A stretch of 64,000 nucleotides of DNA from Clostridiales bacterium. GTDB lineage: Bacteria > Bacillota > Clostridia > Lachnospirales > Lachnospiraceae. The translations under genes and the position numbers were made by a program. The notes beneath the pieces were generated by a model, which saw only the letters and a list, made by a program, of their open reading frames with translations, was not told where the DNA came from and searched no databases. The stretch covers positions 1 through 64,000 of the forward strand of contig JAGZJZ010000007.1 of assembly GCA_018365455.1 (NCBI GenBank). The letters are read 5' to 3'. Shown piece by piece: positions 16,073-24,583 of the stretch. How positions within the stretch are numbered: position 1 is the stretch's first letter; every line of letters starts with the position of its first letter.

Positions 16073-17155
16073 ATGAGTTTTCAAATTGCATTGATTCCGG
16101 GAGACGGAATTGGACCTGAGATTGTGGGGGAAGCAAAAAAGGTACTGGACGCGGCAGGAAAAAAATATAACTTTGCGTTAAATTATACAGAGGTACTGTT
16201 AGGCGGTGCATCCATAGATGTCCATGGTATTCCGCTCACCGATGAGGCTGTACAGACCGCAAAGTCAAGTGATGCCGTATTAATGGGTTCCATTGGAGGA
16301 GATGCTGCTGTGTCTTCCTGGTACCAGCTGCCGCCGGACAGAAGACCGGAAGCAGGCCTATTAAAAATCCGTAAAGAATTAAATTTGTTTGCCAATCTGC
16401 GCCCGGCATATCTCTATGATGAATTAAAAGCAGCCTGCCCCCTTCGTGATGAGATTATCGGGGATGGCTTCGATATGATGATTATGCGGGAACTGACCGG
16501 AGGGCTGTATTTCGGAGAGAGAAAGACAGTAGAGGAAAACGGCGTCAGAAAAGCAATGGATACCCTTACATATGACGAAAATGAAATACGCAGAATTGCG
16601 AAAAGGGGATTCGATATTGCCAGAAAGAGAAGAAAGAAAGTTACAAGCGTGGATAAGGCGAATGTACTCGATTCATCCAGGCTCTGGAGAGCGGTAGTAG
16701 AAGAAGTGGCAAAGGATTATCCGGATGTTGCTCTGGAGCACATGCTGGTAGACAACTGTGCAATGCAGCTGGTGAAAAATCCGGGACAGTTTGACGTCAT
16801 TCTCACTGAAAATATGTTTGGTGATATTTTATCCGATGAAGCCAGCATGGTAACCGGCTCTATTGGAATGCTGTCATCAGCAAGTTTAAATGAAACCAAA
16901 TTCGGACTTTATGAACCAAGCCATGGTTCCGCACCGGATATTGCAGGTATGGACATTGCCAATCCAATCGCCACTGTCTTATCAGCAGCGATGATGCTTC
17001 GCTATTCCCTGGATCTGGATATAGCTGCAGATGCTATTGAAAATGCTGTGAGACAGGTATTAAAAGACGGATTCCGTACAGGAGATATTATGTCAGAGGG
17101 GTGCACGAAGGTAGGCTGCAGGCAGATGGGTGACCTGATTGCAGAAAGAATATAA
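16073..17155 (+). CDS. leuB: 3-isopropylmalate dehydrogenase
   Basis: 360 residues, full length. Signature motifs include the N-terminal IPGDGIGPEI, the substrate loop LLKIRKELNLFANLRPA, the RELTGGLYFG segment, and TENMFGDILSDEASMVTGSIGMLSSAS near residues 243-268 with the metal-binding aspartates. It performs the NAD-dependent oxidative decarboxylation step in leucine synthesis. leuA and leuCD are not in the window. AAGGGAAG precedes the ATG. ilvD follows after a 113-base gap that contains a dispersed repeat. Confidence 0.96.
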   Translation: MSFQIALIPGDGIGPEIVGEAKKVLDAAGKKYNFALNYTEVLLGGASIDVHGIPLTDEAVQTAKSSDAVLMGSIGGDAAVSSWYQLPPDRRPEAGLLKIRKELNLFANLRPAYLYDELKAACPLRDEIIGDGFDMMIMRELTGGLYFGERKTVEENGVRKAMDTLTYDENEIRRIAKRGFDIARKRRKKVTSVDKANVLDSSRLWRAVVEEVAKDYPDVALEHMLVDNCAMQLVKNPGQFDVILTENMFGDILSDEASMVTGSIGMLSSASLNETKFGLYEPSHGSAPDIAGMDIANPIATVLSAAMMLRYSLDLDIAADAIENAVRQVLKDGFRTGDIMSEGCTKVGCRQMGDLIAERI

Positions 17156-17206
17156 AGAATATAAAAAATACAGATAAATGACAGATCCGGCTGTTTGCCG
17201 GGTCAA

Positions 17207-17240
17207 GAGCGTGTTCGAAAAAGCAATTTTCAAACGCTTA
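17207..17240 (+). repeat. Intergenic element, GTTTGAAAA family, compact copy
   Basis: GAGCGTGTTCGAAAA runs straight into AGCAATTTTCAAACGCTT, so the left and right ends seen in the longer copies are joined with almost no interior. It lies between leuB and ilvD. Confidence 0.7.
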
Positions 17241-17268
17241 GGTATCATAAACAGATAAGGAGATCAAC

Positions 17269-18939
17269 ATGAAGAGTGATGCAGTAAAAAAGGGGATGCA
17301 GCAGGCACCCCACCGGTCATTATTTAATGCCCTTGGCATGACCAAAGAAGAAATGGACAGACCGTTGATTGGTATTGTAAGTTCTTTTAATGAAATAGTA
17401 CCGGGACATATGAATCTGGATAAAATTGTAGAAGCAGTAAAGCTGGGTGTTGCAATGGCAGGCGGTACGCCAAGGGTATTTCCGGCAATCGCAGTTTGTG
17501 ACGGTATCGCAATGGGACATATTGGAATGAAATATTCCCTGGTAACCAGAGATTTAATCGCGGATTCAACAGAGGCTATGGCCATAGCCCATCAGTTTGA
17601 CGCACTGGTATGCGTACCAAACTGTGATAAAAACGTACCTGGGCTTTTAATGGCTGCAGCGCGCGTCAACATACCCACAGTGTTTGTCAGCGGCGGACCA
17701 ATGCTGGCTGGGCATGTACACGGACAGAAAACAAGCCTCTCAAGCATGTTTGAAGCAGTAGGTACTTACGCTGCCGGAAACATGACAGATGAAGAAATTG
17801 ATGAATTTGAATGCAAGGCTTGCCCGACCTGCGGTTCTTGTTCCGGAATGTATACGGCAAACAGCATGAACTGTCTCACAGAAGTACTGGGTATGGGGCT
17901 GGGAGGAAACGGTACAATTCCTGCAGTTTATTCTGACCGTATCCGTCTTGCAAAACACGCCGGAATGAAAGTAATGGAAATGTTAGAGAAAAATATCCGT
18001 CCACGAGATATCATGACAAAAGATGCATTTATGAATGCACTGACCGTAGACATGGCACTGGGATGTTCCACTAACAGTATGCTGCATCTTCCGGCAATTG
18101 CACATGAAGCGGGAGTGGAATTGAATTTAGATATTGCAAATGAAATCAGTGCGATTACTCCAAATCTGTGCCATCTGGCACCAGCCGGACACACCTATAT
18201 TGAAGAATTAAATGAGGCAGGCGGGGTTTATGCAGTTATGAATGAACTGGATAAGAAAAACCTCCTTCATACAGACCTCATTACGGTAACCGGCAAGACA
18301 GTAAAAGAAAATATTGAAAATTGTAAAAATCTCAACCCGGAAGTGATCCGTCCAATTGAAAATCCATACAGTGAAACAGGTGGAATCGCAGTATTAAAAG
18401 GGAATCTGGCACCGGACTCCGGTGTTGTAAAACGTTCCGCAGTAGCGCCGGAAATGATGGTGCATGAAGGACCGGCAAGAGTATTTGACTGTGAAGAAGA
18501 TGCGATTGATGCTATTAAGAATGGTAAAATTAATGCTGGAGATGTAGTTGTCATTCGTTACGAAGGGCCAAAAGGCGGACCGGGTATGCGTGAAATGTTA
18601 AACCCCACTTCAGCTATTATGGGAATGGGACTTGGTTCCAGCGTAGCCCTGATTACAGACGGCCGTTTCAGCGGTGCTTCCAGAGGAGCAGCGATTGGAC
18701 ACATATCACCGGAAGCAGCAGTTGGAGGACCGATAGCCCTGGTGGAAGAAGGAGATACCATCCGGATTAATATCCCGGAAAATAAACTGGACTTTGTCAT
18801 TTCTGAGGAAGAATTAAAAGAGAGAAGAGCAAAATGGCAGCCGAGAACGCCAAAGATTACCACTGGCTATCTGGCACGTTATGCAGCGATGGTTACTTCC
18901 GGCAACCGCGGCGCAATCCTGGAAATACCAAAGATATAG
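17269..18939 (+). CDS. ilvD: Dihydroxy-acid dehydratase
   Basis: 556 residues. Iron-sulfur cysteines appear in PNCDKNVPG (about residue 122) and in CPTCGSCSGMYTANSMNCL (about 185-203); the C-terminal GPKGGPGMREML and DGRFSGASRG loops are intact. It dehydrates dihydroxy acids to the keto acid precursors of valine, isoleucine and leucine. GGAG precedes the ATG. ilvB follows 15 bases later, so the two are co-transcribed. Confidence 0.97.
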   Translation: MKSDAVKKGMQQAPHRSLFNALGMTKEEMDRPLIGIVSSFNEIVPGHMNLDKIVEAVKLGVAMAGGTPRVFPAIAVCDGIAMGHIGMKYSLVTRDLIADSTEAMAIAHQFDALVCVPNCDKNVPGLLMAAARVNIPTVFVSGGPMLAGHVHGQKTSLSSMFEAVGTYAAGNMTDEEIDEFECKACPTCGSCSGMYTANSMNCLTEVLGMGLGGNGTIPAVYSDRIRLAKHAGMKVMEMLEKNIRPRDIMTKDAFMNALTVDMALGCSTNSMLHLPAIAHEAGVELNLDIANEISAITPNLCHLAPAGHTYIEELNEAGGVYAVMNELDKKNLLHTDLITVTGKTVKENIENCKNLNPEVIRPIENPYSETGGIAVLKGNLAPDSGVVKRSAVAPEMMVHEGPARVFDCEEDAIDAIKNGKINAGDVVVIRYEGPKGGPGMREMLNPTSAIMGMGLGSSVALITDGRFSGASRGAAIGHISPEAAVGGPIALVEEGDTIRINIPENKLDFVISEEELKERRAKWQPRTPKITTGYLARYAAMVTSGNRGAILEIPKI

Positions 18940-18954
18940 AAAAGAGGTAAGCAG

Positions 18955-20628
18955 ATGAGATTAACAGGTTCAGAAATCGTAATAGAATGTTTAAAAGAGC
19001 AGGGAGTTGATACCGTATTCGGATATCCGGGCGGCACCATTCTCAATATTTATGATGCATTATATAAGCATGAAGGAGAAATCCGACACGTCCTCACCTC
19101 ACACGAGCAGGGAGCAGCCCATGCAGCGGACGGCTATGCCCGTGCAACCGGAAAAGTCGGTGTCTGCATGGCAACTTCCGGACCGGGTGCTACGAATCTG
19201 GTAACCGGCATTGCGACAGCATATATGGATTCTGTGCCCCTGGTGGCAATTACGGCAAATGTTGCGGTACCCCTCCTTGGCAGGGACAGTTTTCAGGAAA
19301 TTGACATTGCAGGTGTGACAATGCCCATTACCAAACATAACTTTATTGTCAAAGATGTTGAAAAACTGGCTGAGACTATTCGGCGTGCATTTATTATCGC
19401 AAAAGAGGGAAGGCCGGGACCGGTTCTGATTGACATTACCAAAGATGTCACTGCAAATGAAACAGAATATGAAAAGGTAAAACCGGAACCCATTGAACGG
19501 AAAACAGATTACATCAAAGAAGATGATCTGGAAGCAGTCATCGGCTTAATTAATAAATGCAAAAAACCATTTGTATTCGTAGGCGGCGGTGCGGTAATTG
19601 CAGAGGCGTCGAAAGAATTAAATGAATTTGTGGAAAAAGTGCATGCTCCGGTTGCAGATACCCTGATGGGTAAAGGGGCATTTGACGGTACAAGTGAACT
19701 GTATTGCGGTATGCTGGGAATGCACGGAACGAAGACCTCGAACTTTGGAGTTACCCAGTGTGATCTTTTAATTACCATCGGCGCCAGATTCAGCGACCGT
19801 GTTGTGGGGAATGCTGAACGATTTGCCAAAAATGCAAAGATCGTACAGATTGATGTAGATCCTGCTGAAATTAATAAAAATATTATTGTAAATGAAAGTA
19901 TTATCGGCGATGTAAAAGAAGTCTTAAAGAGATTAAATGCAAGGATTGAAGAACATCGTCATGACGAATGGCTGGCTCAGATTGCAGATCTGAAACAGAG
20001 ATTTCCGTTAAAATATAAGGAAGAAGGCTTAACCGGTCCTTATATTGTGGAAGAAATCTACCGTGTTACCAAAGGGGATGCGGTGATTACCACAGAAGTG
20101 GGACAGCATCAGATGTGGGCAGCACAGTATTACAAATATAAAGCGCCCCGGACATTTATTACTTCAGGCGGGCTTGGAACCATGGGTTATGGTCTGGGTG
20201 CCAGTCTTGGAGCGAAACTTGGATGCCCGGATAAGACCGTCATTAATATTGCAGGAGACGGCTGTTTCCGTATGAATATGAATGAAATTGCTACGGCAGC
20301 CAGATATAACATTCCGATTATTCAGGTTGTTATTAACAATCATGTTCTTGGAATGGTGCGCCAGTGGCAGACATTGTTCTATGAAAAGCGTTATTCACAT
20401 ACCATATTAAATGACGCTGTAGATTTCGTGAAATTGGCAGAAGCCATGGGAGCGGAAGGAATCCGCGTTACCAAAAAAGAAGAAGTAGCGCCGGCTCTTG
20501 AAAAAGCAATTGCTCTTGGAAGACCCGTTGTCATCGACTGCCAGATCGACTGTGATGACAAAGTATTCCCAATGGTACCGGCAGGTGCTGCGATTGAAGA
20601 AGCATTTGACCAGGATGATTTAAAATAA
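18955..20628 (+). CDS. ilvB: Acetolactate synthase, large (catalytic) subunit
   Basis: 557 residues. The thiamine-diphosphate glutamate lies in TSHEQGAAHAADGYAR (about residue 49), the FAD/central domain is present, and GDGCFRMNMNEIATAARYNIP near 434 is the ThDP-Mg motif. It makes acetolactate and acetohydroxybutyrate. No small regulatory subunit (ilvN/ilvH) follows in this window; serC comes next behind its own promoter. Confidence 0.95.
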   Translation: MRLTGSEIVIECLKEQGVDTVFGYPGGTILNIYDALYKHEGEIRHVLTSHEQGAAHAADGYARATGKVGVCMATSGPGATNLVTGIATAYMDSVPLVAITANVAVPLLGRDSFQEIDIAGVTMPITKHNFIVKDVEKLAETIRRAFIIAKEGRPGPVLIDITKDVTANETEYEKVKPEPIERKTDYIKEDDLEAVIGLINKCKKPFVFVGGGAVIAEASKELNEFVEKVHAPVADTLMGKGAFDGTSELYCGMLGMHGTKTSNFGVTQCDLLITIGARFSDRVVGNAERFAKNAKIVQIDVDPAEINKNIIVNESIIGDVKEVLKRLNARIEEHRHDEWLAQIADLKQRFPLKYKEEGLTGPYIVEEIYRVTKGDAVITTEVGQHQMWAAQYYKYKAPRTFITSGGLGTMGYGLGASLGAKLGCPDKTVINIAGDGCFRMNMNEIATAARYNIPIIQVVINNHVLGMVRQWQTLFYEKRYSHTILNDAVDFVKLAEAMGAEGIRVTKKEEVAPALEKAIALGRPVVIDCQIDCDDKVFPMVPAGAAIEEAFDQDDLK

Positions 20629-20632
20629 CCTA

Positions 20633-20661
20633 TTGACTATTTTTTAGCATAGCGATAAAAT
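20633..20661 (+). promoter_or_regulatory. Promoter of serC-serA
   Basis: TTGACT (20633-20638), 17-base spacer, TAAAAT (20656-20661), about 67 bases before serC. Confidence 0.75.
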
Positions 20662-20727
20662 AGTGCTTATGAGTCCAATTTAGGATGGTAAAGTAAAAAA
20701 GCGTTTAATTATGAGGAGGAAACAAAA

Positions 20728-21810
20728 GTGAGCAGAGTGTACAATTTTTCAGCGGGTCCGGCAGTATTACCGGAAGAAGTACTAAAAGAAGCAGCAGCAG
20801 AGATGCTGGACTATAAGGGGTCCGGAATGTCCGTAATGGAAATGAGTCACCGATCTCAGGTTTTTGATGAAATTATCTGCGAAGCAGAACAGGATTTACG
20901 TGATCTGATGAAGATACCGGACAATTATAAGGTACTGTTTTTGCAGGGCGGTGCGTCACAGCAGTTTGCCATGATACCAATGAATCTGATGAAAAACAAA
21001 GTAGCAGATTATATTGTTACAGGCCAGTGGGCAAAAAAAGCTTACCAGGAAGCACAGAAGTATGGAAAGGCAAATAAAATTGCTACTTCTGAGGATCAGA
21101 CATTTTCCTATATTCCGGACTGCTCTGATTTACCGATCAGTGAAGACGCAGATTATGTGTATATCTGTGAGAATAACACAATTTACGGGACGAAGTTTAA
21201 GACCTTGCCAAATACAAAAGGTAAAACTCTGGTAGCAGATGTTTCTTCCTGTTTCTTATCAGAACCAGTTGATGTGACTAAATATGGAATTATTTATGGC
21301 GGCGTTCAGAAAAATATCGGTCCTGCAGGTATGGTAATCGTTATCATCCGGGAAGATCTGATTACGGAAGATACCCTTCCCGGAACCCCAACCATGCTGC
21401 AGTATAAGACACATGCAGATGCAAAATCTCTGTACAATACACCAAACAGCTATTGCATTTATATGTGTGGTAAAGTCTTCAAATGGCTGAAAAAAATGGG
21501 CGGTTTGGATGCAATGAAATTACATAATGAAAAGAAAGCAGCAATCCTCTATGACTTCCTGGATAACAGCAGATTATTCAAAGGAACGGTAGTAAAAGAG
21601 GACCGTTCTCTCATGAATGTACCATTTGTTACCGGAAATGACGAGTTAGATGCGAAGTTTGTAAAAGCAGCAAAAGCAGCAGGATTTGAGAATCTGAAAG
21701 GTCACAGATCCGTAGGTGGAATGAGAGCCAGCATCTATAATGCAATGCCAATAGAAGGTGTTGTAAAATTAGTGGAATTTATGAAGAAATTCGAAGAGGA
21801 GAATCTGTAA
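20728..21810 (+). CDS. serC: Phosphoserine aminotransferase
   Basis: 360 residues, standard length. N-terminal YNFSAGPAVLPEEVL, the phosphate-binding GGASQQFAM, and the PLP lysine in YGGVQKNIGPAG near residue 195. It converts 3-phosphohydroxypyruvate to O-phosphoserine. The GTG start follows GAGGAGGAAAC. serA begins one base after the stop, indicating strict translational linkage. Confidence 0.97.
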   Translation: MSRVYNFSAGPAVLPEEVLKEAAAEMLDYKGSGMSVMEMSHRSQVFDEIICEAEQDLRDLMKIPDNYKVLFLQGGASQQFAMIPMNLMKNKVADYIVTGQWAKKAYQEAQKYGKANKIATSEDQTFSYIPDCSDLPISEDADYVYICENNTIYGTKFKTLPNTKGKTLVADVSSCFLSEPVDVTKYGIIYGGVQKNIGPAGMVIVIIREDLITEDTLPGTPTMLQYKTHADAKSLYNTPNSYCIYMCGKVFKWLKKMGGLDAMKLHNEKKAAILYDFLDNSRLFKGTVVKEDRSLMNVPFVTGNDELDAKFVKAAKAAGFENLKGHRSVGGMRASIYNAMPIEGVVKLVEFMKKFEEENL

Positions 21811-21811
21811 A

Positions 21812-22975
21812 ATGTTGAAATATAATTGTTTAAATCCCATTGCGGAAGCCGGAACGAGTCTGTTTACAGAGAACTATGAAAAAGTGGATCAGTACCAGGA
21901 TGCGGATGCCATATTAGTAAGAAGTGCGGCAATGCATAACATGGAGTTCCCTGAAACCATTGAAGCTATTGCAAGAGCCGGGGCCGGAGTAAATAATATC
22001 CCCCTTGACAAATGCGCAGATCAGGGTATTGTAGTATTTAATACACCTGGTGCAAATGCAAACGGTGTTAAGGAACTGGTCATCGCAGGTATGCTTTTAG
22101 CAGCACGTGATATCGTAGGCGGTGTAAACTGGGTTCAGTCTGAAAGACAGAATGAGTTAATTGCAAAAGCGACGGAAAAGGAAAAGAAAAACTTTGCCGG
22201 ATCGGAAATACAGGGTAAAAAACTGGGTATTATCGGTCTTGGTGCAATCGGTGTAGCCGTTGCAAATGCGGCAACACATCTTGGAATGGAAGTTTACGGA
22301 TACGATCCGTATATCTCCGTAGATGCAGCCTGGAATCTTTCCAGAAGCATCAAACATATCCAGCAGGTAGATGATATTTACAGAGAATGTGATTATATTA
22401 CCATTCATGTTCCACTGATGGATGCCACAAAGAAGATGATCAATCAGGATGCAATCGCATTAATGAAAGACGGCGTTGTCATTCTGAACTTTGCCAGAGA
22501 CCTGCTGGTAGACGAAGATGCTATGGTAACTTCTCTGCGTACAGGTAAGGTAAAGAAATATGTAACGGATTTCCCAAATCCGACTACGGCAGGAGAAAAG
22601 GGATGCCTGGTAATTCCTCACCTTGGTGCATCCACGGAAGAATCAGAAGAAAACTGTGCAATTATGGCAGTCAAACAGTTAAAGGATTATCTGGAAAACG
22701 GTAACATTCAAAATTCCGTAAATTATCCAAACTGTAATATGGGCGAATGTTCCCACGTATGCCGTATTGCAATTAATCACAGAAATACCAAGAACATGAT
22801 CGGACAGTTCGCATCCGTTCTTGGTTCCGCAGATCTGAACATTGCCAATATGACGAATACAAGTAAAGGTGATTATGCATATTCGTTATTTGATTTAGAT
22901 ACCCATCTTCCGGAGGATGTTAGAAACACTCTGAAGAATATCGAAGGCGTGCTGAAGGTTCGAGTGATTAAATAA
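21812..22975 (+). CDS. serA: D-3-phosphoglycerate dehydrogenase, short type with ACT domain
   Basis: 387 residues. Substrate domain, then the NAD-binding GIIGLGAIGVAVANAA near 138, and a C-terminal ACT-like domain (NMIGQFASVLGSADLNIANMTN near 325-346) that usually senses serine. It starts serine synthesis from glycolytic 3-phosphoglycerate. In the catalytic region the usual general-base histidine loop is HLGAST (about 270). The order serC-serA is followed by a terminator and then by DUF1015; serB is absent. Confidence 0.95.
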   Translation: MLKYNCLNPIAEAGTSLFTENYEKVDQYQDADAILVRSAAMHNMEFPETIEAIARAGAGVNNIPLDKCADQGIVVFNTPGANANGVKELVIAGMLLAARDIVGGVNWVQSERQNELIAKATEKEKKNFAGSEIQGKKLGIIGLGAIGVAVANAATHLGMEVYGYDPYISVDAAWNLSRSIKHIQQVDDIYRECDYITIHVPLMDATKKMINQDAIALMKDGVVILNFARDLLVDEDAMVTSLRTGKVKKYVTDFPNPTTAGEKGCLVIPHLGASTEESEENCAIMAVKQLKDYLENGNIQNSVNYPNCNMGECSHVCRIAINHRNTKNMIGQFASVLGSADLNIANMTNTSKGDYAYSLFDLDTHLPEDVRNTLKNIEGVLKVRVIK

Positions 22976-22986
22976 TGATGAACATA

Positions 22987-23023
22987 ATTGTCGCAAAATG
23001 TGAGGTTTTGCGGCAATTTTTGT
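22987..23023 (+). terminator. Terminator after serA
   Basis: ATTG-T-CGCAAAA, loop TGTGAGG, TTTTGCG-G-CAAT, then TTTTTG. It separates serCA from the small gene and DUF1015, although partial read-through would co-express them. Confidence 0.8.
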
Positions 23024-23116
23024 ATCAGGAGATGGATAGGCAGTATCTTTGATAGTTCAGAGACTGTTAAAAATGGGCTGGCTGCTGCCGCCCGGATCCA
23101 AGACAGGAGGTATTTT

Positions 23117-23266
23117 ATGTTGTATCAGGTAAAAAAGATATTACGGCCTGTGAAGGCAGCAAAGACAGTTGCCAGGTCGGTGAGAAAAAACCGCAGGGAA
23201 TATGGTATATTATGGGAGAAATTACAGGAAGAATTTCAGAAAATAGTGAAAGGCAGGAAGAATTAA
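23117..23266 (+). CDS. 49-residue basic small protein, translationally coupled to DUF1015
   Basis: The ATG at 23117 has a textbook AGGAGG at 23105-23110, six bases away. The product is 49 residues, strongly basic (about 14 Lys/Arg), with a helical profile (LWEKLQEEFQKIV) and no signal peptide. Its stop TAA (23264-23266) shares the A with the ATG of the DUF1015 gene (TAATG), which is the classical stop-start coupling. The same frame is open further upstream to 22988 but without a ribosome site. I do not recognise a family. Confidence 0.6.
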   Translation: MLYQVKKILRPVKAAKTVARSVRKNRREYGILWEKLQEEFQKIVKGRKN

Positions 23267-24501
23267 TGGCAGAAGTAAAGGCATTTCGGGCAATCCGCCC
23301 CAGAGAAGACCTGGCATCCAAAATTGCGGCACTTCCCTATGACGTTTATAACAGGACGGAAGCAAAAGCAGAGGTAGAAAAGGAACCCTATAGTTTTTTA
23401 AAAATTGACCGTGCGGAGACACAGTTTCCGGATAAGGTGAATACCTATGACCCCCCCGTTTATCAAAAAGCCCATGATATTCTATGGGAGATGAAAGCAG
23501 AGGGGCAATTTGTACAGGATAAGTCAAGCTGTTATTATCTCTATGAGCTGGTTATGGATGGCAGGTCACAGACAGGCATCGTAGCCTGTGCGTCTATTGA
23601 TGATTATATGAGCGGTGTGATTAAAAAGCATGAGAATACCAGAGCAGATAAAGAACAGGACCGTATCCGCCATGTAGACAGCTGTGATGCCCAGACGGGA
23701 CCGATCTTCCTGGCTTACCGTAAAAACGAGGTGCTGAAAAAGCTTGTTTTACAGGGAAAAGCAGAGGAACCGGTATTTGATTTTGTATCGCCGGATGGGA
23801 TTACCCACAGGGGATGGAAAATAGAGGATGAGAATCTGAACCGGGAGATTCAGGAAGCTTTTGGAAAGGTTGGGCATATTTACATAGCGGATGGGCATCA
23901 CCGTGCAGCATCAGCGGTTAAGGTTGGTTTAAAGCGCAGAGAAGCACATCCAGACTATGACGGTACGGAAGAATTCAATTATTTCCTTTCGGTTTTATTT
24001 TCGGAAGACGAGCTTCTGATTTTGGATTATAACCGGGTTGTGATGGATTTAAATGGAATGTCCGGGGAAACATTCCGAGATCAGGTGGCAGAGAAATTTG
24101 ATATCCAAAAATCTGAAGTCCCGGTGAAGCCGGATGCAAAGGGAATTTTAGGAATGTATTTAACAGACGGCTGGTACCGCCTGCAGGTGAAACCGGCATA
24201 TGTTTCAGATGATCCGGTAAAAGGTCTGGATGTATCTGTTTTACAAGATGAATTATTACATCCGGTGCTTGGAATCCAAGATCCCAAGACGGATAAAAGG
24301 ATTGATTTTGTTGGCGGAATCCGTGGGCTTTCGGAGCTTGAAATGAGAGTGAAAGAGTGCGGCGGTGTGGCATTTTCCATGTATCCCACCTCCATAGGAG
24401 AACTGTTTGCAGTAGCAGATGCCGGGCTCCTGATGCCACCGAAATCTACCTGGTTTGAACCCAAACTCAGAAGCGGATTGTTTATCCACAGCCTTACGTA
24501 A
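23266..24501 (+). CDS. DUF1015 family protein, possible ParB/Srx-like phosphotransferase
   Basis: 411 residues, full length. It starts KAFRAIRP and contains KKHENTRADKEQDR near 122 and YIADGHHRAASA with DGHHR at 209-213. A DG(H/N)xR loop of this kind is the nucleotide-binding signature of ParB/sulfiredoxin-fold kinases such as the free-serine kinases SerK and SbnI. Placed after serC-serA with no serB in sight, a role in O-phosphoserine/serine interconversion is an attractive inference, not a demonstration. Start ATG 23266 is supported by AGGAAG and by the TAATG coupling. Confidence 0.8.
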   Translation: MAEVKAFRAIRPREDLASKIAALPYDVYNRTEAKAEVEKEPYSFLKIDRAETQFPDKVNTYDPPVYQKAHDILWEMKAEGQFVQDKSSCYYLYELVMDGRSQTGIVACASIDDYMSGVIKKHENTRADKEQDRIRHVDSCDAQTGPIFLAYRKNEVLKKLVLQGKAEEPVFDFVSPDGITHRGWKIEDENLNREIQEAFGKVGHIYIADGHHRAASAVKVGLKRREAHPDYDGTEEFNYFLSVLFSEDELLILDYNRVVMDLNGMSGETFRDQVAEKFDIQKSEVPVKPDAKGILGMYLTDGWYRLQVKPAYVSDDPVKGLDVSVLQDELLHPVLGIQDPKTDKRIDFVGGIRGLSELEMRVKECGGVAFSMYPTSIGELFAVADAGLLMPPKSTWFEPKLRSGLFIHSLT

Positions 24502-24521
24502 TACCGCGGGAACAGTTTTAG

Positions 24522-24550
24522 TTCCATTCATAAGATAAATGTGGTAAAAT
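24522..24550 (+). promoter_or_regulatory. Possible promoter of glgB
   Basis: TTCCAT (24522-24527), 17-base spacer, TAAAAT (24545-24550). The -35 is weak. Confidence 0.4.
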
Positions 24551-24583
24551 AGCCATATAGAAATGGGACAAGGAGGGTATGCT

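Noticed and set aside
17156..17268. T-box leader before ilvD
   Set aside because: The gap is too short and lacks a T-box sequence; it holds the compact dispersed repeat instead.
22988..23116. Longer N-terminus for the 49-residue small gene
   Set aside because: This part overlaps the serA terminator and has no ribosome site, while AGGAGG precedes the ATG at 23117.
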